64,000 nt of DNA from DASZRZ01 sp963732925 (lineage in GTDB: Bacteria; Acidobacteriota; Terriglobia; Terriglobales; Acidobacteriaceae): positions 62,001-126,000 of the forward strand of contig CAVTBJ010000006.1 in the NCBI GenBank assembly GCA_963732925.1. Direction: 5' to 3'. Shown here piece by piece: positions 31,483-39,575 of this stretch. The notes beneath the pieces are model-generated. The model searched no databases, was not told the origin of the DNA, and worked only from the letters and a program-made list of their open reading frames with translations. Each line of letters starts with the position of its first letter. Position 1 is the stretch's first letter. A program made the translations under genes and the position numbers.

Positions 31483-32505
31483 CTATCTTCCTGCGGGAGC
31501 CGCTGCCACCGGATTGACCACCGGACAGCGGGCACAGTGCCCTGGTGCGATCTCGACCAGCGGAGGCAGGGTCCGGGAGCACTCGGGAATGCGCAGTTCA
31601 CAGCGCGGTTCGAAGCGGCACCCCGGGGGAACTGCCGTCGGCCCCGGCACCGAGCCTTCGATGGTCTGCAGGGGGTTGTGGCGGTCGCTGCGCAACGTGG
31701 GGACGGAGCGCAACAGGCCGCGGGTGTAAGGATGCGCCGGGGCGGTAAACACATCGCGCGCAGATCCGGATTCGACGATGCTTCCAGCGTAGAGAATCGC
31801 CACCCGGTCCGCGACCTGCGACACCACGGCGAGGTCGTGCGAGATCAGCAGCATGGCGAGCCCGAATTTTTCCCGCAGCTCGGCCAGCAGTTCCAGGATC
31901 TGCGCCTGGATGGTGACATCGAGCGCGGTCGTGGGCTCGTCGGCAATGAGCAGCGCCGGATGGTTGGCGATCGCCATGGCGATCATGACGCGCTGCCGCA
32001 TGCCTCCGGAAAGCTGATGAGGATAGTCGCGGGCGCGGCGCTCGGCGTCAGAAATGCGGACGGCTTGCAGCGCCTCCACGGCCTGCTGCCAGGCGTCGCG
32101 CTTGTTGGTTTTGTGATGTGCCAGCACGGCCTCGGCCACCTGATCTCCAACGCGCATGACGGGATTGAGGGCTGTCATGGGCTCCTGAAAGATCATGCCG
32201 ATGCGCTTGCCGCGAATCGCGCGAATGGCCTCGTCTCCGGCATCAAGAAGGTTTTCGCCGGCGAGCAAAATCTTGCCTTCGATCCGCGCCTGGGGAGGCA
32301 GCAGGCGCATGAGGGCCAATGAGGTCACCGATTTGCCGGAACCCGATTCCCCCACCAGACCCAGCACTTCGCCGGGAGCAATGTGGAAGCTCACATTCCA
32401 GACTGCCGGGACCAGCGACGAGCGTAGGCCGTTGCCGCCTGCATGTTCTGCGGGAAAGTACACGCTGAGTTCGCGAACTTCGACAAGAGGGGGCACGCTC
32501 TCCAT
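31483..32505 (-). CDS. Peptide ABC transporter ATP-binding protein (OppD/DppD type)
   Basis: 340 residues. Walker A is GESGSGKS, Q-loop IFQEPMTALNP, signature LSGGMRQRV, Walker B LLIADEPTTALD, and H-loop LISHDLAVV. The C-terminal oligopeptide/dipeptide extension has HPYTRGLLRSVP and a cysteine-rich segment (CRFEPRCELRIPECS, later HCARCP) that binds an iron-sulphur cluster in some relatives. No permease, OppF or substrate-binding gene is adjacent. First gene of a three-gene unit. ATG 32505 lacks a strong ribosome binding site. Confidence 0.93.
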   Translation of the reverse strand: MESVPPLVEVRELSVYFPAEHAGGNGLRSSLVPAVWNVSFHIAPGEVLGLVGESGSGKSVTSLALMRLLPPQARIEGKILLAGENLLDAGDEAIRAIRGKRIGMIFQEPMTALNPVMRVGDQVAEAVLAHHKTNKRDAWQQAVEALQAVRISDAERRARDYPHQLSGGMRQRVMIAMAIANHPALLIADEPTTALDVTIQAQILELLAELREKFGLAMLLISHDLAVVSQVADRVAILYAGSIVESGSARDVFTAPAHPYTRGLLRSVPTLRSDRHNPLQTIEGSVPGPTAVPPGCRFEPRCELRIPECSRTLPPLVEIAPGHCARCPVVNPVAAAPAGR

Positions 32506-32671
32506 GCTAACCGAGCCATTAGCGGTAAGCGATTAGGATTTAGTTTATAGAAGCACTCGGGAAGCCATCAGCACTCAGCCCGCCAAACCAATAGGTATTA
32601 GCTAGGTATTAGCCGTTAGGCTTTCGCTATTAAAGCGCTCGGGAACTCCGACTTGGCTAAAAGCGATTTGC

Positions 32672-32703
32672 CTGGAGCGAGCCTGAAATCAGGCTCGCTC
32701 CAG
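32672..32703. terminator. Perfect 15-bp inverted repeat, probable terminator or REP
   Basis: ctggagcgagcctga (32672-32686) and its exact complement (32689-32703) are separated by two bases. It lies 24 bases beyond the stop of the ice-binding protein gene (minus strand). No T-run follows directly on either strand. The spacer up to 32506 also has a direct repeat (ggtattagc, twice near 32592-32614). Confidence 0.55.
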
Positions 32704-32727
32704 CAACTCCGATTCCCTGTGCAGGTG

Positions 32728-33684
32728 TTATTGGCCTACGTTTAACTCACGCTTTTTGCGTCTTTTGGCTACGATCCCAGCGAGTCCGCTTCCCATAAGA
32801 AACAGGGTTGCGGGTTCGGGAACGGGCGCCCCGCCACCACCATTGTCGCCGTTCCCTCCGCCTCCTCCGCCCTCACCTACAGCGACGAACGGGAGGATGG
32901 TGGCCACCGGGCCCTCTGGTGTTTCTACATACGTAACGCCTCCGCTGAACCCATTGCTGCCCTCTCCGCCTGAACCTGTGTCGCAGCCGGTGCCGATGGT
33001 ATTCATGTCCATGGTCACGGCACCAGTATTCGCCAAAGCTCTGCCGCAACCAATCGTTGCACCCGTGTTCAGAGTGACGCTAGCAAGTCCGAGAATATTT
33101 CCCTCGAAAGATGTGGTCGTGTCGAGGGTCGCAGAACTTCCAACATTCCAGTACAACCCGGCGCCTGCACCTGTATTGATTACGTCCACAACTGAGCCAG
33201 GCGAGGTGATTAACGTGCTTGTCACCTGAAAAACCCAAGCCGCATTTGCGTTGCCCTGGCCGTCAAGTGTGAGTGTTCCGGTCAAATTGCTTACGCCGGC
33301 CGGAAGAGTATAAACGCCTGGAAAAAGCGTTAGTCCTGCCAGGTCCGAACTCAAAAGGGTGCCGGCCCCCAGCGAGCTCAGAGTGGTTTTAGCAATGGTG
33401 AGGTCATTCTGGGCTTGCCCCGCCACGGCGGTGGTTGCCTGCACTGTCCCTCCCGTTACCTGTGGGTCCGACGTTGCCACGCCTGGTGAAGAGTTGAAGC
33501 CCGTGATCGCAGAACCTGGGGAGACGCCTACACTCCCAACAACGGTGCTCGTGGGAACATTGGTCACAGTCGAAGCACCCAGGACTGCAAAACTGGACAA
33601 ATCCGCCGACAGGATGCTATCGGCCTTGGCTTTGAGCACCAAGGATGGCAGAACTAGCAACAGGAGAACTAACATCTTTTTCAT
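32728..33684 (-). CDS. Ice-binding-like (DUF3494) protein with PEP-CTERM sorting tail
   Basis: 318 residues. Signal peptide (about 1-21, MLVLLLLVLPSLVLKAKA), then a DUF3494/ice-binding domain (about 28-235) starting LSSFAVLGASTVTNVPTSTVVGSVGVSPG-like sequence with the family blocks FPGVYTLPAG, LTLDGQGNANAAWVFQV and GLYWNVGSSATL. After a Gly-rich linker (about 265-290) comes VPEPATLFLMGSGLAGIVA plus a basic tail: a canonical PEP-CTERM signal handled by an exosortase. Such proteins form a beta-solenoid; some bind ice, others serve as adhesins. Start ATG 33684 follows AAGGG. No exosortase gene is in the window. Confidence 0.9.
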   Translation of the reverse strand: MKKMLVLLLLVLPSLVLKAKADSILSADLSSFAVLGASTVTNVPTSTVVGSVGVSPGSAITGFNSSPGVATSDPQVTGGTVQATTAVAGQAQNDLTIAKTTLSSLGAGTLLSSDLAGLTLFPGVYTLPAGVSNLTGTLTLDGQGNANAAWVFQVTSTLITSPGSVVDVINTGAGAGLYWNVGSSATLDTTTSFEGNILGLASVTLNTGATIGCGRALANTGAVTMDMNTIGTGCDTGSGGEGSNGFSGGVTYVETPEGPVATILPFVAVGEGGGGGGNGDNGGGGAPVPEPATLFLMGSGLAGIVAKRRKKRELNVGQ

Positions 33685-33890
33685 GGTTTTCCCTTGGGCT
33701 AACGAGCGGCTTACTTATCCGCTGACGCAGCGACTAACTATCTCCTGCATTCCTCTAGCAGTTCTGAGCAATACTGAACAGCTCGGGAAGCTTATTTAAT
33801 TTCAACTTCAGGCAACCTTTTGCGTTACTTGGGTGAGCTTGCGAAAGACCTGCTCATCGCAGAAGCAGGACTCGTTTACAATCCGCTGGC

Positions 33891-34906
33891 ATGCCCTTGT
33901 CCGTGCGCTCATTCGCCAAGATCAATCTCGGTCTCCGCATTGGACCTTCGCGTCCGGACGGCTTCCATAGGCTGCTCACGCTCTACCAGACCATCGACTG
34001 GCACGACGTAATTCATCTCGAATTGCTGCCAGATGCGGAAATCGAGATCCACTGCGCCGACGTTCGCGTCCCCACCGACTCGGGCAACACGTGCTGGCGC
34101 GTGGCTGAGAAAACGCTCGCGGCTCTCAACGCCTCGCAGGGAGCTCGCATCGAGATTGAAAAGCATCTCCCGGTGCAAGGAGGGCTGGGCGCGGCCTCGT
34201 CCAATGCCGTCGCTACCATGCTGGGAATCGAGAAGTTGCTCGGCGCCAGCCTGAGCCCTGCCCAGCGACAGGAGCATTGCGAGCGCGGGTCGGCTCAGAT
34301 CTGCCACTGTTTCTGCATGGAGGTACGGTGCTGGGAGAAGGACGGGGCGAGGTCGTGCATGCCCTGCCGGACCTCCCAAACTTTGCCCTGGTGGTGATTA
34401 CGCCGGATATCAGCGTATCTACCCCGAAAGCCTTTGCTGACTGGGACCTGCTGGCCAAAGCCGGGGGCGTAAGCGCCCTCCAGCCTGCTGAATTGACGCC
34501 CGCATATGGCTCCGATAGAATTAAGCCGTTCCGCCACACGCTGGAGCGGTGGCTGGAAGATGCAAGTATCGCCTCCGGTGTCCCTGCCCAGGATGGTGGG
34601 GACCGGGTTGAGGGCAGCCCAAAGTGGGCGCGATCGCTACTCGGCCTCGTCCGTACCGGGATTGAAAACGACTTCGAACAGGTCGTCTTTCCCCAGTACC
34701 CCGAACTGTCTGAGTTGAAGTGTTTACTGTACGAGGAAGGGGCGCAATATGCCTCCCTCTCCGGCTCTGGGTCGGCGCTGTACGGGTTGTTTCCCGCGGC
34801 GGCCGATGCGGAACAGGCAGCAGCCGGCCTGAAACGGCGCGGCGCCAGGGCCCGCGTGTCGCGGTTCGTGGGGCGCGAGGAACTGAGAAGTCGGATGCTT
34901 GAGTAA
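33891..34906 (+). CDS. ispE: 4-diphosphocytidyl-2-C-methylerythritol kinase, one-base frame break
   Basis: GHMP kinase of the MEP isoprenoid pathway. The N-terminal part has FAKINLGLRIGPSRPDGFH and the ATP loop PVQGGLGAASSNAVA. Near 34271-34277 one base appears to be missing: the frame ends SPAQRQE and resumes as LRARVGSDLPLFLHGGTVLGEG, the standard continuation, with the C-terminal GSGSALYGLF motif. Restoring one G gives about 338 residues. Since the pathway needs this single gene, sequence error is the likely cause. TACAAT (33877-33882) lies 8 bases before the ATG, again suggesting a leaderless mRNA. ispD and ispF are at 62 kb. Confidence 0.88.
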
Positions 34907-34944
34907 TTGCGGAGAGCGCTTGCGGGATTGAGCAATTGCTTTTT

Positions 34945-34978
34945 TGGGCGGTCGACTAATGGTAGGTCAAGTGCCTTT
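34945..34978 (+). pseudogene. Truncated copy of tRNA-Gln (5' half)
   Basis: 34 bases identical to positions 1-34 of the intact tRNA-Gln at 35053: acceptor 5' strand, D arm, anticodon 5' stem and the first four bases of the anticodon loop. The match breaks within the anticodon. The 8 bases before it also match with one change, and the copies are 108 bases apart. No 3' half is present, so no functional tRNA can be made. Confidence 0.85.
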
Positions 34979-35052
34979 CCACCCCAGCACGCGCAACATC
35001 GGCGCCTGCCGGGGACCCCGGTTCCGGGAGTCGGCGGCTTACAGTGCTCTTT

Positions 35053-35126
35053 TGGGCGGTCGACTAATGGTAGGTCAAGTGCCTTTGGAGCACTTTGTCT
35101 AGGTTCGAATCCTAGCCGCCCAGCCA
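35053..35126 (+). tRNA. tRNA-Gln (anticodon UUG), CCA encoded
   Basis: Full cloverleaf: acceptor tgggcgg / ccgccca, D arm gact-ggtc, anticodon stem agtgc / gcact with loop ctttgga (TTG), T arm ctagg-ttcgaat-cctag, discriminator G, then CCA in the genome. Upstream of prs. Confidence 0.97.
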
Positions 35127-35275
35127 GAACAGGCAGCAGTTGCGCGGGGCCGGAAACCGGAGACGGTGCCGGCAGCACGGGACAGGAAATATCGGCAACG
35201 CAGATGCACGCGGGACACAAACCGGGTGAAGCAGTTCATCCCACTGAAGTCGATCGCTCAGGGGGGGGAAACGCG

Positions 35276-36298
35276 ATGGCAACGGTAGCAACCGCCACGG
35301 AACAATCCGACGAGAAGAAACCGCACAGCAGGAGTGAGCGCCGCCCGCAACGCCGGGTGGACGAGAAGCTGAAGATCTTCTGCGGCACCGCCAATCCGGC
35401 TCTGGCTGACGAGGTCAGCCGTTTTCTGGGCATTGAGCGGGGACAGGCGCAGGTCACGCGCTTCTCGGACGGGGAAGCGTACGTGCATATCCTGGAAAAC
35501 GTGCGCGGCAAGGACGTGTTCGTGCTGCAGCCCACCAGTCATCCGGTGGACATGCACCTGATGGAATTGCTGATGATGATTGACGCGCTCAAGCGCGCCT
35601 CCGCCCGGCGCATCACCCCGGTGATTCCCTACTTCGGATACGCCCGGCAGGACCGCAAGGACAAGCCGCGGAGCCCGATTTCCGCCAAGCTGGTGGCCGA
35701 TCTGCTGACTACCGCGGGGGCCGACCGGGCGCTGGTGGTGGACTTGCACGCGCCCCAGTTGCAGGGCTTTTTCAATATCCCGGTGGACCACCTGTTCGCC
35801 TCCCCGGTTCTGGTGGACTACTTCCGCAAGCTGGCTATACCGGGCTTGATGGTGGTTTCTCCTGATGCCGGCGGCGTGGAGCGCGCCCGCTTCTTTGCCA
35901 AGAAAGTCGATGCCGACCTCGGCCTGGTGGACAAGCGGCGGGTGGAAATGGACGTGACCGAGGTGATGAACGTAATTGGAGATGTGAAGGGCCGGACCTG
36001 TCTGATCGTGGACGACATCATCGATACGGCCGGGACCCTGGTGAAGACCGCGGCCGCCCTGAAGGAGAACGGCGCCGCCCGCGTTCTGGCCTGCGCCACG
36101 CATCCGGTGTTGTCGGGACCGGCAATTCAGAGGCTGGCGCAGTCGGAGATCGAACAGGTGGTGGTGACCAACACCATTCCGCTGAGCGAAGCAGGACAGC
36201 GCGAAGCCAGAATCAAGGTGCTCTCCATCGCCGGCCTGATCGCGCGCGCGATCGAGTCGATTCACAACGAGACTTCGGTCAGCCGCTTGTTCGCATGA
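35276..36298 (+). CDS. prs: Ribose-phosphate pyrophosphokinase
   Basis: Makes PRPP from ribose 5-phosphate and ATP for nucleotide, histidine and tryptophan synthesis. 340 residues; a basic tail of about 30 residues precedes the usual start LKIFCGTANPALADEVSRFL. Signature blocks are RFSDGEAYVHI, PYFGYARQDRK, VVDLHAPQLQGFF, SPDAGGVERAR and the PRPP-binding VDDIIDTAGT. ATG 35276 follows a GGGGGG tract at 6 bases. Leads the prs-rplY-pth-rpsF-rpsR-rplI group, a common bacterial order. Confidence 0.97.
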   Translation: MATVATATEQSDEKKPHSRSERRPQRRVDEKLKIFCGTANPALADEVSRFLGIERGQAQVTRFSDGEAYVHILENVRGKDVFVLQPTSHPVDMHLMELLMMIDALKRASARRITPVIPYFGYARQDRKDKPRSPISAKLVADLLTTAGADRALVVDLHAPQLQGFFNIPVDHLFASPVLVDYFRKLAIPGLMVVSPDAGGVERARFFAKKVDADLGLVDKRRVEMDVTEVMNVIGDVKGRTCLIVDDIIDTAGTLVKTAAALKENGAARVLACATHPVLSGPAIQRLAQSEIEQVVVTNTIPLSEAGQREARIKVLSIAGLIARAIESIHNETSVSRLFA

Positions 36299-36359
36299 CC
36301 ATGAAATTGAGAGACCGCCTGCTTGAGTCCACCCGGCTGGCTATTTTGAAGAAGGACCT

Positions 36360-37079
36360 ATGGCAAATAACGTAGATACCAGCGTAGTCGAGGCCAAGGC
36401 GCGTGCGGCCAATGGCAAGAATGAGGCGCGTAGAAGCCGCAAGGCCGGCCATCTGCCGGGCGTCGTGTACGGTGCGGGCCAGGACGCCATGGCGGTAAGC
36501 CTGAACCCCAAGCAGATCGCGCGCATCCTGCACTCCGAGGCCGGGCATAACAGCATTTTTGACCTGCAACTCGACGGCCAGCAGACCAAGGCCATGATCG
36601 TACAGTGGCAGTACGAGCCCATGAGAGGCGCGCTGCTGCATGTGGACTTGAAGCGAATTGCCATGGACCGGAAGCTGCGCGTCCGGGTTCCCATTCAGCT
36701 GCGCGGCGAGGCTGCGGGCGTGAAGCAGCAGGGCGGAATCCTGGAGCAGGTGCTGCGCGAGGTGGAACTGGAGTGCCTGCCCGGCGATATTCCCGGAAGC
36801 ATCACCGTGGACGTCAGCGGCCTGGTGTTCGGGCAGTCGCTGCGGGTAGCGGATTTGCCCCATGCCGAAGGCAAGCTGCTGTTTCTGACCGATGACAATC
36901 AGGTGGTGGCGCACATCGTGGCTGTGAAGGAAGTGGTCGAGCCAACGCCGGAAGCCGTCGCTGCAACCCCCGAGAGCACCGAGCCCGAAGTCATCAAGAG
37001 AGGCAAGGCGGAAAGCGACGAAGGCGCTGCCGGAGCAGAGAAAGAGAAGAAAGGCGGCGCTGGGCCCGAAAAGAAATGA
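36360..37079 (+). CDS. rplY: 50S ribosomal protein L25 (CTC form)
   Basis: Binds 5S rRNA. 239 residues: the N-terminal L25 domain (EARRSRKAGHLPGVVYG, IFDLQLDG) and the C-terminal CTC domain (LRGEAAGVKQQGGILEQVLREVELECLP, followed by VDVSGL and LRVADLP). A long acidic/lysine-rich tail of about 50 residues follows. Start ATG 36360 with AAGGA just upstream. Sits between prs and pth as in many bacteria. Confidence 0.96.
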   Translation: MANNVDTSVVEAKARAANGKNEARRSRKAGHLPGVVYGAGQDAMAVSLNPKQIARILHSEAGHNSIFDLQLDGQQTKAMIVQWQYEPMRGALLHVDLKRIAMDRKLRVRVPIQLRGEAAGVKQQGGILEQVLREVELECLPGDIPGSITVDVSGLVFGQSLRVADLPHAEGKLLFLTDDNQVVAHIVAVKEVVEPTPEAVAATPESTEPEVIKRGKAESDEGAAGAEKEKKGGAGPEKK

Positions 37080-37167
37080 CCCAAAAACAAATACCCTCCC
37101 GGCGGGGAGGTTGGCGGCGGAATTGGCAAATCAGGATCGCAGCCACGTCTGCATGCGCTGAGACGGT

Positions 37168-37743
37168 ATGAAGCTGGTCGTCGGGCTCGGGAACCCGGGC
37201 ATTGAGTACCAGTTCACCTGGCACAATCTGGGGTTTCTGGTCTTGGATCGGCTGGCCGAGCGGCACGGCGCCACGGTCGATAACCGGCGCTGCCGGGCCC
37301 TGACTGGCAGAACGCGCATTGGCCCGGAGGAAGTCATTCTGGCCAAGCCTGAGACGTTCATGAATCTGAGCGGACTGGCGGTCCGGGAGCTGGTAGCGGA
37401 ACTGGAGATTGAGCCGCACAGCGACCTGATCGTGGTGCACGACGAGCTCGATTTTCCGCTGGGAACGCTGCGAGTTCGAGAGCGCGGCGGGTCGGCCGGG
37501 CACAACGGCATGGAATCGATCCTGAACGCTCTCGGGACGGAAGATTTCTCGCGGGTGCGGCTGGGCATCGCGCCCGATTACGAGATCCGGGATGGAGTGC
37601 GCTACGTGCTCTCTGCCATCAAGAAGTCGCAGTACGAGCTGGTGGATCAGGTTCTGGATGCGGGCGCCGACGCCGTGGAAACCATCATCCGCGACGGCGC
37701 AGCGGTGGCCATGAATCGCTTCAACCAGCGGGCAAAGCAGTAA
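37168..37743 (+). CDS. pth: Peptidyl-tRNA hydrolase
   Basis: Recycles peptidyl-tRNA released from stalled ribosomes. 191 residues, normal length. Shows KLVVGLGNPGIEYQFTWHN with the catalytic His, KPETFMNLSG, HDELDFPLG with the catalytic Asp, and RGGSAGHNGMESI. Start ATG 37168, 88 bases after rplY. Confidence 0.97.
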   Translation: MKLVVGLGNPGIEYQFTWHNLGFLVLDRLAERHGATVDNRRCRALTGRTRIGPEEVILAKPETFMNLSGLAVRELVAELEIEPHSDLIVVHDELDFPLGTLRVRERGGSAGHNGMESILNALGTEDFSRVRLGIAPDYEIRDGVRYVLSAIKKSQYELVDQVLDAGADAVETIIRDGAAVAMNRFNQRAKQ

Positions 37744-37744
37744 G

Positions 37745-37797
37745 GCCGGTGAAGGACCTAAGGACCGGCAGGCCAGGCTTTCGGCGATGCCGAAAGC
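37745..37797 (+). promoter_or_regulatory. Two hairpins in the rpsF leader, candidate S6:S18 site
   Basis: The 77-base gap before rpsF contains gccggt / accggc (37745-37769 region) and a perfect 9-bp stem gctttcggc / gccgaaagc (37777-37785, 37789-37797). Many bacteria have an S6:S18-binding structure here that represses the operon. I cannot align it to the known motif without a covariance model. Confidence 0.4.
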
Positions 37798-37820
37798 GGA
37801 ACAAAGTTTGGAGAATACGA

Positions 37821-38234
37821 ATGCAACGTACTTATGAGCTGATGTTCATCGTTCGCCCTGACATTACGGAAGAGGACCTGGAAAAGCTGGTCTCCACCCT
37901 GGAGTCTCAGATCACCGGGGCTGGCGGAACGGTGAAAAACATTGAACGCATGGGCAAGCGCCGCCTGGCCTACACCGTTCGTAAATTCCGTGACGGGCTC
38001 TATGTGCTGTTTACCCTGGAAGGCGAGGGCGAACTGGTGAAGGAAATGGAACGCCGGCTTCGCGTAACCGAGCCAGTGATCAAGTTTCTTACTGTCCGCG
38101 TCGACCTCGAGACCAAGCGCCTCGGTAAGGTGCGCAAGATCCGCGAGTCCAAGATCCGCCGGCCAGCCGAACCGGCTGCGGGCGCAGAGCCCGCAAGCGA
38201 GAGCGGCGCCGAGCCAGCGGCGGTGAACGCTTAG
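37821..38234 (+). CDS. rpsF: 30S ribosomal protein S6
   Basis: 137 residues. Core domain MQRTYELMFIVRPDITEEDLEKLV through RVTEPVIKFLTVRVD, followed by a charged then Ala/Glu-rich tail of about 30 residues beyond the usual end. Pairs with S18 in the platform of the small subunit. Start ATG 37821 follows GGAG by 7 bases. First of rpsF-rpsR-rplI. Confidence 0.97.
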   Translation: MQRTYELMFIVRPDITEEDLEKLVSTLESQITGAGGTVKNIERMGKRRLAYTVRKFRDGLYVLFTLEGEGELVKEMERRLRVTEPVIKFLTVRVDLETKRLGKVRKIRESKIRRPAEPAAGAEPASESGAEPAAVNA

Positions 38235-38329
38235 GCACGGTTGGAATCCCGGCGCGGCCTGGCGACAGCGGCGACATCCGCAACCCGGCCCCGGGCGCGC
38301 CCGCAAACGACATTTTTTGAGGAGCACAT

Positions 38330-38671
38330 ATGGCTGAAGAAACAGCGACAACAACGGCAGGGCAGGGAGAATCCAGCGGTTCGAGCTCGAGTTCAAGCCG
38401 GCCCGCGTCCTCGCGGCCTCCGCGTTCCGGAGGCGGACGCGAAGGCGGCCGCAAGTATTTCCGCCGCAAAAAGGTGTGCAAGTTCTGTGTGGAGAAGATC
38501 GATTCCATCAATTACAAGGATGTGCGTCTTCTCTCGCAATTTGTGGCCGAGAGCGGCAAGATCGTGCCCCGCCGTCTTACCGGCGTGTGCACTCCGCACC
38601 AGCGGCGGCTTACGCTGGCCATCAAGCAGGCTCGCAATATCGCGCTGTTGCCATTTTCGACCAGGGCCTGA
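38330..38671 (+). CDS. rpsR: 30S ribosomal protein S18 with long N-terminal tail
   Basis: 113 residues. The S18 core starts near residue 42 (KYFRRKKVCKFC) and continues INYKDVRLLSQFVAESGKIVPRRLTG and HQRRLTLAIKQARNIALLPF. The first 41 residues are Ser/Gly/Arg-rich and low in complexity. A CxxC pair and a later cysteine suggest the zinc-binding form. ATG 38330 follows GAGGAG by 5 bases, which supports the long tail as genuine. Confidence 0.96.
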   Translation: MAEETATTTAGQGESSGSSSSSSRPASSRPPRSGGGREGGRKYFRRKKVCKFCVEKIDSINYKDVRLLSQFVAESGKIVPRRLTGVCTPHQRRLTLAIKQARNIALLPFSTRA

Positions 38672-38694
38672 GCAATCTTCGAACGGGAGCCATT

Positions 38695-39150
38695 ATGGAA
38701 ATCATTCTGAAAGAAGACGTGCCCAAACTGGGTTCGCGCGGAGACGTGGTGAAGGTGGCGGAAGGCTACGGCCGGAACTATCTGCTTCCGCGCAAGCTGG
38801 GCATTGAGGCCACCGCGGCCAATAAAGGTGTGATTGAGCAGATGAAGGCCGCCTCGGTGCGCCGTGTGCAGCGCGACAAGGCGGAAGCCGAGGCCCTCGC
38901 CAGGCAACTGGAAGGTGTGAGCCTGACCATGCAGCGCCTCTCCGGCGAGCACGATCAGCTTTTTGGCTCGGTCACCTCGAGCGACATCGCTGCCGAACTG
39001 GAGAAGCAGGGCTTTACTCTTGACCGCCGTAAGATTCAGCTCGAGGAACCTATCAAGACGGTGGGCGAGTTCCAGATTCCCATTCGTCTTTTCCCGGAGG
39101 TCACCGCCCGCGTCCGTCTCACCGTGGAGAAGCAGCCCACGGAAGAATAA
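38695..39150 (+). CDS. rplI: 50S ribosomal protein L9
   Basis: 151 residues, normal length. N domain MEIILKEDVPKLGSRGDVVKVAEGYGRNYLLPRKLG, long connecting helix rich in Lys/Glu/Arg, and C domain from GEHDQLFGSVTSSDIAAEL to VRLTVEK. Start ATG 38695, 23 bases after rpsR. Last gene before the terminator at 39172. Confidence 0.98.
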   Translation: MEIILKEDVPKLGSRGDVVKVAEGYGRNYLLPRKLGIEATAANKGVIEQMKAASVRRVQRDKAEAEALARQLEGVSLTMQRLSGEHDQLFGSVTSSDIAAELEKQGFTLDRRKIQLEEPIKTVGEFQIPIRLFPEVTARVRLTVEKQPTEE

Positions 39151-39171
39151 GGCCGGCACCGGCCGGCAATG

Positions 39172-39210
39172 ACCGGGCCCGCGATCTGCGGCCGGGCCCG
39201 GTGCTTTTTG
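39172..39210 (+). terminator. Rho-independent terminator of the prs-rplI group
   Basis: accgggccc (39172-39180) pairs perfectly with gggcccggt (39194-39202), followed by gcttttt. It begins 21 bases after the rplI stop codon. Confidence 0.9.
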
Positions 39211-39575
39211 TTCTTGTTGCTCGGGCTTCTCGTGCTCCTGCCCCAAGCTGCTTTCCTTGCGCAAGCCATTGTCCCAGCACGCTTTTCCGCCCGATTGCCT
39301 TATAATCTGCTTACCGATGTGGGATTGCCCCGTCCAAATGTATTGAAAACACTAGCTCCGGCGATTGGCGGCCCGAGTCAGGGCCAGCAGTTGCGGCGCG
39401 GAGGACGGGTGGAACTTAGACCATGCCGGCAGATGCCATCGCGGTTTCGTTGGCGCCAGGTTCCGATCACTCCGGGACGAAAGGCCGTTCCCGAGTGGCG
39501 CATCTGGCATCTCCACCGGTATTTTCAGCATGCGCCGCCAGTCCCTATCCTGGGGGACGCGAGATTGAGACCAAA
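39211..39575. other. 365-base spacer before the sigma-factor operon
   Basis: No supported gene. A consensus TATAAT lies at 39301-39306 without a recognisable -35 box; if used, the sigma-factor mRNA would have a leader of about 265 bases. The reading frame of the sigma factor is open back to 39423, so a longer N-terminus cannot be fully excluded. Confidence 0.45.
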
